Source: Pleodorina starrii (taxonomy: Eukaryota > Chlorophyta > Chlorophyceae > Chlamydomonadales > Volvocaceae). Taken from it: a stretch of DNA of 64,000 nucleotides. Below the pieces are notes generated by a model that ran no database searches, was not told the origin of the DNA, and saw only the letters and a program-made list of their open reading frames with translations. Below, in pieces: positions 44,121 to 52,866 of the stretch. The stretch is taken from contig BRXU01000062.1 of NCBI GenBank assembly GCA_030267565.1, positions 1 to 64,000 of the forward strand, read 5' to 3'. Position 1 is the stretch's first letter; each line of letters begins with the position of its first letter. The position numbers were made by a program, and so were the translations under genes.

Positions 44121-44184
44121 AGATAGGTCACTCATCCCCCGTCCTGTACATCTCGTCCCAACTACCCGAGTTTCAGGCCACTTT
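44121..44184 (-). repeat. 64-bp repeat, right copy of an inverted pair
   Basis: Reverse complement of 38808..38871 with about 4 mismatches. It abuts the LINE C fragment at 44185. Confidence 0.85.
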
Positions 44185-45017
44185 ATAACTTGAAAGATAG
44201 ATGCCAAGCACAACTTTACGCAGAGATGCATTCTCGCCGTAAGCGGAACATTTCGAAAATAGCACTCGCAAGACCACGCTGGTCGTCAACTTGCATGACA
44301 TCGTTAACACACGCACCAACGGGCACACCCAAATCCCAAAGCCTCTGCCGCGCAGACGCAAGCGCAGAGCACTCCAGCAGAAAATGCTTCTCATCCTCCA
44401 CAGCACCATTAGAGCGACACGCCTTACACACACGAAGCTCCCTAGACCTGCTGCTCTCGCTATTAATCGCTAAGTCAGACACACACAAACGAAAACGAAG
44501 TAAGGAACGGTGGTGCGCCGGCGGGATGTACCCCTCGAACTGCTTCGGTAACCCCATCCAGTGCTTGTAACGGCACATCTTAACACCAGGCTTCCTGCCG
44601 TCCGAAACGAAAGTGCCCGGGTCCACAGCCAACCTATCACTGCCCCAATCGTCGTTGACGCGACCCCTGAGGGTGTCCATCAGCGCCTCAACGTCAAGCC
44701 TGCACGCCGAAAAACGCCTAACCCTAGTGTCCATGTTACCCGCCGCCGCTTCTTCGCCCCAGTCGTGCCCTAAGAGGTTCAGAACCCGAATGACCTTGGA
44801 GCCCCAACCGTCTGCCTGCAGATCCGATTCCAAAGCCAAACGGATCTCATGACGAAAAGCGCTGTGATACACGTTGCTAGTGTCCTCCACCAAACTGTTC
44901 CAAAAACGAAAAACGGATTCAGCCCAATGCAACTGTAGAGGCATCTGCCCGAGCTCTCTAAACAACAACTGCAGGGGTGGAACGGCAGCTCCGACCAGCT
45001 GTTTCATAAACGAGATG
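44185..45017 (-). mobile_element. LINE C: LINE A-family fragment (RT C-terminal part)
   Basis: Near-identical to LINE A from the 3' UTR (about 25270) through KQLVGAAVPPLQLLFRELGQ. It ends at 45017 with exactly the same 5' truncation point as LINE D. The 3' tail is absent; its place is taken by the 64-bp repeat. Because the 5' junction and the DNA beyond it match LINE D, this is a duplicate of the same insertion event, not an independent one. Confidence 0.88.
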
Positions 45018-45474
45018 GCAGATGGTGCGCAATGCACGCCACGATGCCCGGCAGCCAAATCCTCGAGCCGTCTGGTGTAAGCAGAGTGACCGACTGGGAC
45101 ATTTTATGCCCCTATATCATTCACATGTACGCTCAAGGATTCCTGCGCCTGTATGCGGCACTATAATGCCGAACTTGTAAGATGGAGGCGGCCTTCCGCA
45201 AGGCTTGGCGTGAGCAGAAGGCCTAAGAACTTTTTACAGAGGTCAGCTGGTCATCGATGGTAAAAACTTTGTTTTCCTAAGCTTGCTCCGTGGCAATTTT
45301 GTTTCTCAGGTTCGGATTCCGTACCGCGGCCGTTTAGTGGATGACCAGTTGACCACCTCTCGCACATCTTCCCTTCCCCGCTTCCCTGGGTCATGAAAGC
45401 CACACGCCTGGATACCCTGCCCGCGCTCCGAGACTCCTCGCAGACTTACGTCGATGACTGCGGTGTGGACCTAG
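44370..45474. repeat. 1105-bp direct repeat, copy 1
   Basis: Aligns without indels with 46689..47793 (constant offset 2319). I noticed only one difference, C versus G near 45160 and 47480. It contains the LINE fragment, the first 86 bp of the ankyrin-like gene (45018-45103), its 5' flank, and at the far end the last codons of that gene family's exon. Confidence 0.93.
45018..45103 (-). pseudogene. Duplicated 5' fragment of the ankyrin-like gene
   Basis: ATG at 45103 and 28 codons (MSQSVTLLTPDGSRIWLPGI and so on), cut off by LINE C. It is the copy of 47336..47421 and cannot encode more than the first 28 residues. Confidence 0.75.
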
Positions 45475-46559
45475 CTGCGCCGTCAGTGAAGCCCAGGCCC
45501 TCCACCACCCAGGCCACGATCGGCAGGTGACCCATCCGGGCCGCATCTTGCGCAACATCAGGGGCGTAAAAGGGCAAGCCGCTGGCGTGCAGATACTGCA
45601 GTACGGCCAGGTGGCCCCGGCGGGCTGCAGCCGTCATGGAGAGATCATCGTCGGTGGGCCGCACCCCCGCTTGCTCCACCAGGAAACTCAGGGCGGCAAG
45701 ATTGCCGAATTTGACCGCATTGTCCACCGCCCCCGCCTCCAGGGCGTAGCCCCGGCCGCGCAGCCACTGGAGACGCGCCACCGCTGCATCGCCGTCACCA
45801 GCTCGAACAGCGGACCCGCACACCCAAGCCCTGCGGGGGTAGCCCAGCGCCTCCAGCCACTCCACTTTGGCCTGCCAATCGGGAGTGGTGCTGCCGGCCG
45901 CGGCCACCTGGATGGCAACCCGACCCGACCCATCGAGCTGCTCAAGCTGCTGCTGCAGGTTGCTGCCGTGGCGCCCTGCCATGAGCTGCTGCCACAGCCG
46001 CTGCAGCGCCACTAGGCTCCAGCACTCCGCCGCGGCCTCCAGCAATGACCGGCAGAGAACAGCGCTGATACGGTACCAGCCCTTCATTTCCGTCAGCAGC
46101 CACTGCATAAGGTCCTCCTGCCCGCCCCGGGCAGCACTGCAAACGGCGTCCCCGTCGATGCGGCAGCCGCTGGCCAACATCCACTCGCACACGTGCCGGT
46201 GGCCGGCCTTCGCGGCGGCTGACAGAGAAGCACCCCAGTAGTCGTCGCGCGCATGCAGCACCTTGCACATGTCGAGCTGGCCCGCGGCTGCGGCGGCCTC
46301 GAGCAGCTTGTGCCGAACATCAAGACCCGCACTGGCCAGGGCAACCTCCAGGTTGGCGACGCTGCCGCTTGCCGCCGTCAGGCATAGCAGCTGCAGCCGC
46401 TGCTTGCGAGACAACGCGCGAAAAGCGCCCGGGCGGCCCCAGCGCTCCCGAAACACGTGGATGGGTGACGAAAGCGAGAGCCGCAAGGTCTTGTGGTGTG
46501 CGAACTGCTGCGATGTCGTCTTGTCTATCAGTCGTAATGTGCATGCCACTTCGTTAGCT

Positions 46560-46570
46560 GGCAGATGGTG
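46560..46570. repeat. Target-site duplication of LINE D, left copy
   Basis: GGCAGATGGTG, identical to 47336..47346. The coding strand reads CACCATCTGCC, within the HHLPA codons of the ankyrin-like gene. Confidence 0.92.
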
Positions 46571-47335
46571 ATGATGATGATGATGATGTTACAAGCTTCA
46601 ACGAGCTCGTACGGCTCAAACGAACCCGGAGGCTCATGAACCGCTTCAGCCACGCAGAAAAGCATACGAAAACAAGAGAAACAGTAACCACTCCAGCAGA
46701 AAATGCTTCTCATCCTCCACAGCACCATTAGAGCGACACGCCTTACACACACGAAGCTCCCTAGACCTGCTGCTCTCGCTATTAATCGCTAAGTCAGACA
46801 CACACAAACGAAAACGAAGTAAGGAACGGTGGTGCGCCGGCGGGATGTACCCCTCGAACTGCTTCGGTAACCCCATCCAGTGCTTGTAACGGCACATCTT
46901 AACACCAGGCTTCCTGCCGTCCGAAACGAAAGTGCCCGGGTCCACAGCCAACCTATCACTGCCCCAATCGTCGTTGACGCGACCCCTGAGGGTGTCCATC
47001 AGCGCCTCAACGTCAAGCCTGCACGCCGAAAAACGCCTAACCCTAGTGTCCATGTTACCCGCCGCCGCTTCTTCGCCCCAGTCGTGCCCTAAGAGGTTCA
47101 GAACCCGAATGACCTTGGAGCCCCAACCGTCTGCCTGCAGATCCGATTCCAAAGCCAAACGGATCTCATGACGAAAAGCGCTGTGATACACGTTGCTAGT
47201 GTCCTCCACCAAACTGTTCCAAAAACGAAAAACGGATTCAGCCCAATGCAACTGTAGAGGCATCTGCCCGAGCTCTCTAAACAACAACTGCAGGGGTGGA
47301 ACGGCAGCTCCGACCAGCTGTTTCATAAACGAGAT
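46571..47335 (-). mobile_element. LINE D: 5'-truncated LINE A-family insertion
   Basis: 765 bp between 11-bp duplications. The ATC-type tail (about 46571-46588) is followed by the 3' UTR and the RT C-terminal part. A deletion of about 230 bp relative to LINE A removes the end of the ORF (the joint is at about 46689, AACAGTAACCA next to CTCCAGCAG). It has the same orientation as the gene it interrupts. Confidence 0.92.
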
Positions 47336-47793
47336 GGCAGATGGTGCGCAATGCACGCCACGATGCCCGGCAGCCAAATCCTCGAGCCGTCTGGTGTAAG
47401 CAGAGTGACCGACTGGGACATTTTATGCCCCTATATCATTCACATGTACGCTCAAGGATTCCTGCGCCTGTATGCGGCAGTATAATGCCGAACTTGTAAG
47501 ATGGAGGCGGCCTTCCGCAAGGCTTGGCGTGAGCAGAAGGCCTAAGAACTTTTTACAGAGGTCAGCTGGTCATCGATGGTAAAAACTTTGTTTTCCTAAG
47601 CTTGCTCCGTGGCAATTTTGTTTCTCAGGTTCGGATTCCGTACCGCGGCCGTTTAGTGGATGACCAGTTGACCACCTCTCGCACATCTTCCCTTCCCCGC
47701 TTCCCTGGGTCATGAAAGCCACACGCCTGGATACCCTGCCCGCGCTCCGAGACTCCTCGCAGACTTACGTCGATGACTGCGGTGTGGACCTAG
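46689..47793. repeat. 1105-bp direct repeat, copy 2
   Basis: Indel-free match to 44370..45474. The left end is exactly the internal deletion joint of LINE D. The right end is GTGGACCTAG, after which copy 1 continues into the ankyrin-like exon and copy 2 into unrelated DNA. Confidence 0.93.
47336..47346. repeat. Target-site duplication of LINE D, right copy
   Basis: GGCAGATGGTG at the 5' boundary of LINE D, matching 46560..46570. Confidence 0.92.
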
Positions 47794-48304
47794 GTTAACA
47801 GCCGGCTGCCGCTTTAACGTTGCAGACTGTCGCTGCCACAGCTGCAAGGTTGACCACCTTGCTCCACGTGCGCCGTCCAACCCCAAGCCAGCCCAATCCA
47901 TCCTCCTTACGTCTGTTCGTGAACCTTCTTGTTGGGGGGCCGGGGCCCGTTGCCCACTGGGAAGCCTTGTGGCAAATTCCCCCGTGGTTGCGGTTTTCTG
48001 AGCCTTTCCCCCGCGGGCTTGCTCGTCCCTGTCTGGATGACTCGTGCTGTCTGGTCTGGATGGGCATCTCAGCTGCCCTGGTCGCCTCCGGTGCAGTGCA
48101 CGGCCAGCTAGCCCGTTGCCTCTACGCTTCTTCAGTCTGGAGCCCACTGTACCAATTCCAGTACCCCCCCCCGCACACACACACACGCACACACGCACGA
48201 ACCTCTAAACGGTCAGCGCCATGGCACCCGCACTGCCGGTGCTTGGGAATCATGCCGGTGTCCCAAATTCGCCGGCCGAGTCTCGACTCGCAAATTGCTT
48301 GACT
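47794..48304. other. Intergenic DNA, no gene seen
   Basis: Includes a short CA/CG-rich stretch (48175-48198). Open frames here lack domains. Confidence 0.35.
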
Positions 48305-48719
48305 TCAACTCCCAGTCTCTTCCTCGTCCTCATCCTCCTCGTCCAACAGCTGCAGTGTGCGTTCATCCGCAGTGTCAGGCATCTCCGGGAAGGGGGCCAG
48401 CGACCCAGCGCCGAAACCAGCGCCGGCAAAAACACCACCACCAGTTGTCGTGACTGCCGATGGCGCCGGCGCCGCCGCTGTCTCCGGCGGCGCGGGGTTT
48501 GGCGCCATCACTAGCCCAGCCGGCGATCTGGGGGAAAGCGATCTGGGGGGAAGCGTCATCCTGGTCGTGATGTGACGGAGCCGCCACCCGGACCGTCCGC
48601 CGGCGCGGCCGCGCCGCCACCAGCGCCGCCATCCCAGCCAGCGCTGCCAGCGCCGCCGCCGCGGTGTACGACGCGGACTCTGGTGTGCGGCGCGCGTGGA
48701 GGACGGTTTGGGGATAATT
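48305..48719 (-). CDS. Possible C-terminal part of a membrane protein with an acidic tail
   Basis: Minus-strand frames contain YTAAAALAALAGMAALVAAR, a good single membrane helix followed by arginines (about 48600-48665). In another frame they contain SLAPFPEMPDTADERTLQLL and an acidic end (DEEDEDEEETGS) with a stop at 48305. An intron would be needed to join them, and two CCCCCAG acceptor-like sites lie between. The 5' side is swallowed by the GGC/GGT repeat, so I give no full model. Confidence 0.3.
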
Positions 48720-48804
48720 TAAACGGCCCGGGATGGGAAAGCACGAGAACGTGTCCATGCGGATGCGGAAAATGCTGCATCTTCTGCAGTTCTTGGCGGG
48801 GAGA

Positions 48805-49065
48805 TGCAGGCGGCGGCAGCCGTGGCGGCGGCGGTGGCGGCGGCGGTCGTGGCGGCGGCGGTGGCGGCGGCGGCCGTGCCGGCGGCGGTAGCGGCGGTGG
48901 CCGTGCCGGCGGCGGTGGCGGCGGTGGCCGTGCAGGCGGCGGTGGCGGCGGCGGCCGTGCCGGTGGCGGCGGTGGCCGTGCCGGCGGCGGTGGCGGCGGC
49001 GGCCGTGCTGGCGGCGGTGGCGGCGGTGGCCGTGCCGGCGGTGGTGGCGGCGGTGGCACACGACG
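48805..49065. repeat. GGCGGTGGC/GCCGTGCC low-complexity tract
   Basis: Degenerate 6- to 24-bp units built from GGCGGCGGTGGC and CGTGCCGGC. It gives poly-Gly, Pro/Ala/Arg or Ala/Val frames on both strands; the ORFs over it are not evidence of coding. A plus-strand frame leaves the tract as AHDEEQLRAALGTGDGRPQR to a stop at 49163, which is the only hint of a gene. Confidence 0.85.
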
Positions 49066-49169
49066 AGGAGCAGCTGCGCGCAGCGCTGGGCACCGGCGAC
49101 GGCCGGCCGCAGCGGCGGCGGCAGGCACCAACTGTGCTGTGGCAGGGTACGGTAGATTCGTAGGGGTGC

Positions 49170-49737
49170 CAGGGTGGCCCGGACGCGGCAGAAGGGGGAG
49201 CCCAGCTGTGCGTGGGCGTCACACAATGTGTGATGCCAGCAGTCAGAGACCAGCTGCTGGGCTAATAGCGGCTCAAATCGATCGATCGGACGGAGCACAT
49301 GGGTTGTCCGTGCGGTTTGCCTGGAAGAGTGGAGAGCTGGGAAAACGTCTCCCTTGGCGGAGAGCGCGTGTGATAATCAAGGGGTGTCCTCTGCTAACCG
49401 TGCGCCACGGCTGATAATATGAAAGATGTGCAGCACATACACGATTCCCACACGTGCAATGCGTGAGGAATGAAATGCATGCCCCTGGATCCAAAAGCGA
49501 CCGTACAAAAAAGTTTGGCCGTCAGCTTTTCAGCGCAAGAGCAAAATAGCATGTCACAGTTTGCGTACATATGGTATGCTGTCTACATTTATGTACATGC
49601 ATTCTAGGGTATCAACTGCGGCTCACAGCTGTCCTCGATAGCAACAATTCTTCCTCAGTATCGCCAAGGTTAAGACAAAACACTGTCATACCTGTTACTA
49701 CCTAACCGGTCACTATTTTGGTTTGACCGGGCAGAGG
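49170..49737. promoter_or_regulatory. Upstream region of the borealin-like gene
   Basis: Becomes AT-rich from about 49500 (ACATATGGTATGCTGTCTAC). It presumably holds the promoter; no specific element can be assigned. Confidence 0.4.
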
Positions 49738-51657
49738 ATGCCTCCCAGGAAGCGCAAGGTCCAGCAAGCCCTCCCGGCCATAAACGAAGAGGCCGAGGCC
49801 GGAAATAGCAAACCACAAGAAACGAAGGTTGCCGATGTTGAAATGCCGGACAGCAAGGAGAGCGTGGCAGCGCAGGTCCACGCCATCGTAAAGGAGTGCA
49901 AGGAGCAAGGTAAGAAGCTGAGGGAGCAGCCGGATGTCCATTTTTGTCTAATCTATTATTCCTGTCAACAGTGGAATCCAAGGTGGAAGCTCTCATCGAG
50001 AATGCTCGACAGCGTGTGCAAACATTGCGGGCCGATGCCGAAGCGCAAATCAGCAGGCTTCCCAAGCAGGTCAGTGATCCTGAGCGCACCTATCAAAGGA
50101 GATGCTCGCGGTGGTGGGTAACGCTTCACATCGCTCTTATGCGGTCCGACAGGTCCGGCAAATGTCCGCTGCGGAATTCTTCGCTCTTACGCCAGCGGAG
50201 GCTAAAGCGAGCATCATGTACCACGTCCTGCCACGGCTTCAAGTTTTGCACCAGAGCAACGGCGATCCGAAGGCCGTGGAGGCCGCTGGCCTGGTGACGT
50301 CAAGCCTTGCCGCGTTGGCAGCAGCAGCCGCGCCGCCACAGGCGCACGCAGCCGCTTCGGTTGGCCCCAGCGGTCCCGTTCGAGAAGAGCAGGAAAAGCG
50401 GCAGGATGAGGAGCTGCACCAGGCGGAGCAGCGGGGCGCCGTACGCGAACAGCCTGTAGACGATCAACAACCGGTGGAACAGGGGCAACAGAAAACTGTG
50501 CACCAGCAGCTCCCGCCGCAGCCGCAGCCTTGCAGCAAAGCCAACCCCCAGGCTTCCGCTGGCAGCCCCAACAAGCTGGCCATTGCCTCGCTGATGCCTC
50601 CGCCGCCTCCGCGGCTCCCGCTGGCGTCGGCCAACCCGCCAGTCCGCCAGCCCCTCGCTAGCGAGATGGTGCTTTACTCTGCAAATGGTACGGCATCTCG
50701 GGCATTTCGGCGGCACAATACCGTTCGATGCCTGTATTAAGCAGATCTCACGTGTGTTTGTGAGCGCTACGACTAACCATAATGAAGAACGGCGAATCTG
50801 AACTGATGTGCCCCGGGTTTTGCAGGCTCCCCAGTTCACCTGGGGCAGTTGATTGCGCCGGCGACGACGGCGAAGGGCATGATTCCAAGCCTGACGGACG
50901 CCACACCAGCCGCCGGGACCAGCTGCGCCGGTGTCGTCCCGCAAACCATGGGCTTCACAGGTCGCACGTTCCGGCGGGTGGCGCCGACGCGAGGGCGGAC
51001 CAAGCAGCCCACGCGCTCCATCACTGTGACGACGCAGGGTGAGTCAGACGTGGCGCCTTGGGGCATTGCGAGCCTTGTGTCGTGTTTGACGATCTGAGTT
51101 GCACACTGTGCACCGGATGCGGAAGGCGAGGTGTCAGCATATTCTGGTCGTAGTCCGAGTGATGTTTTCGTTGTTTCCTGTTTTGGCATGGGACGCCATG
51201 GGGGAAAGCGGTGACAGTAAAACGAAACTGTAACGGGGTTTGGCGCGAGCACGTCTGGACTAGGGACAGCGGATGAATTTTTGGCCATTGATGCCGCCCT
51301 TGTTGTGGGTGTGCTGCCCGTGTGTCAACCAGAAAAACCCCGCCGCATGACGCTCACATAGCCATGCCTGCTGATAAGGTAGTCAATTGCACCTGCCTTG
51401 TGCTGTGTGCACCCCGCTGTGCCGCCGCAGACGGGAAGCAGTTCGCCGTGGACGACCTCATTGGGCTGGCGGGAGTGCCGGAAGCGTACCGCGACGAGGT
51501 GCGGCGGCTCATGGAGGCGGACCACCAGGACCTCAGCGCGCTCATCCAGTCCGTGGTCACTATTGAGCAGAACATCGCCCAGGCCAACGCGAGCGCCAAC
51601 TCCGGTGCAAGCGCCAGCGTGCCGGCGAGCAACGCCCGCCCCGTTCGGCGGCGGTAA
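49738..51657 (+). CDS. Borealin-like chromosomal passenger complex subunit
   Basis: Five exons join in phase: 49738..49909, 49972..50069, 50153..50687, 50826..51038 and 51431..51657 (TAA), giving 414 aa. A basic start (MPPRKRKVQQ) is followed by a coiled coil (VESKVEALIENARQRVQTLR), then ISRLPKQVRQMSAAEFFAL. This matches the Nbl1/borealin N-terminal pattern of helix, RLPK, VRxM and E-F/Y-hydrophobic. The middle is Gln/Pro-rich. The C-terminal part has YSANGSPVHLG, like the NGSP segment of the borealin C-terminal domain, and ends with a helix (EVRRLMEADHQDLSALIQSV). Known: borealin binds survivin and INCENP and places Aurora B at centromeres and the midzone. The match is motif-based; a search with the Nbl1/borealin profile should confirm it. 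Confidence 0.75.
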
Positions 51658-52866
51658 AAGCGGCGTGGAGCATCTTGGGCTTTTGGGGTCAACGGCGGCG
51701 AATGTCGACGGATTTCGAGGTGCCCGATACTGTTGTCGACAAGCCCCATCGGGGCATAACAATCATCTAACCAATGTACCGTACGTGTTCTCGTGCATGT
51801 TTGGACTCGCTTGGACAGCATCGTGTGTTTCTTCGTGAGTGCATGTTCGAGCGGTTTGTGAGTGCATGTTGAGCGCAGAGACGAGAATGCCTTGGTGTCG
51901 TGCAGCGCGACGTGGAATGTGTGCATCAACGTGGGACGGGTTCAAATTATAGCAACGAGGTCATGCATCTGCCCTCCTGGCATACCGGTATTCCATTGCG
52001 GAACACACAAGAGCGCAGTGTCCGCACACGCGACCACTCAGTGGCCCGTTCTGGGTATTTCGCAGGACGACTATCCGCGACACAAAGCCCGGACATGCAT
52101 TCGACAAGTCTGATCTACATGGTTGTATTGGCCTTTTGGGCGGCAGGCCCATCCTGGCTTGTACGTAAGTCCTCTTCCCACAATCGCAGGAGGAAAGAGG
52201 GGTCCACGCTGTAAACTGCACCCTGTTCCTGCAACACCTCCGTTGCCGCCAGTGCACAACACGTATACGGATTTCCTCGTAATCACGCAGCGCAAAGGCA
52301 TTGCAATACCTTCTCAAACCTTGTTCGACGCAGCGACAGCGTCTAGAAAGCATACGACTTCATTTTGCGCGGCGACGCGGCCACGGACTCGCAATCTCGT
52401 GGTGCTTCCCCACACCCCGTTGCAAGTCGCCGACATGGAGTTGGTATACACTCAGGTTATCGCAAGCGACCTCGGTTTTGGTTCCTCGTCATGCAGGCCT
52501 GCTAGGGCACCAACTTACGTCACCTGCATGAACGGTCTCATACCAAAGCCGTGCGCTCCGTCCGTTACAGGCGCGAACTGCACATGCACGCCAGGACACA
52601 GTAACTGGCGCCCGTATGCCCACAAGGGCATAATGTAACACGTATGATCACTCGAAATCATCCGCACTGGCATAGCGCACGCATGCACGCCGTTATGAAA
52701 TGCTGTAACCAGAAGTTCACTCCATCCTGCAGCCACGAACCCGCCCAGCACGCGGCGCTGTACACCTCGCTCGCCTCGCTATGCCTTTCCACGTTGCAGA
52801 TCATTCCACACTCCACATTCTGCCGGCCGGCTCCTTGCGGCTCCCCCTCCCCGCCACGGAGCTCCC
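51658..52866. other. Convergent 3' intergenic region
   Basis: Between the 3' ends of the borealin-like and HIT-like genes. A TGTAA, the usual volvocine polyadenylation motif, occurs on the minus strand at about 52567, 300 bp past the HIT-like stop. No ORF is convincing. Confidence 0.4.

Larger units (their letters stand above)
45446..47421 (-). pseudogene. Ankyrin-repeat-like protein gene, disrupted by LINE D
   Basis: Two parts: 47336..47421 (ATG 47421) and 45446..46559. Without LINE D and one copy of its 11-bp duplication the frame is continuous, exactly 400 codons including stop. The N-terminus reads SRIWLPGIVACIAHHLPANE then VACTLRLIDKTTSQQF, the F-box-like opening I associate with large volvocine ankyrin families. 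Repeats of about 30-35 residues follow (AAAAGQLDMCKVLHARDD, AAKAGHRHVCEWMLASG, AARRGHLAVLQYLHASGLPF, AARMGHLPIVAWVVEGLG). Known: ankyrin repeats mediate protein binding; the partner is unknown. The 3' end overlaps a good donor (GAC|GTAAGT), so the original gene may have continued by splicing. Confidence 0.82.

Noticed and set aside
44216..45058. ORF start MAAGHRGVHCAPSA fused to RT sequence
   Set aside because: The first residues are the ankyrin-like gene start read in the wrong frame across the LINE junction; not a real fusion protein.
48556..49414. Poly-Gly and poly-Pro ORFs up to 280 codons
   Set aside because: By-products of the GGC/GGT tract; no non-repeat domain is joined to them in phase.
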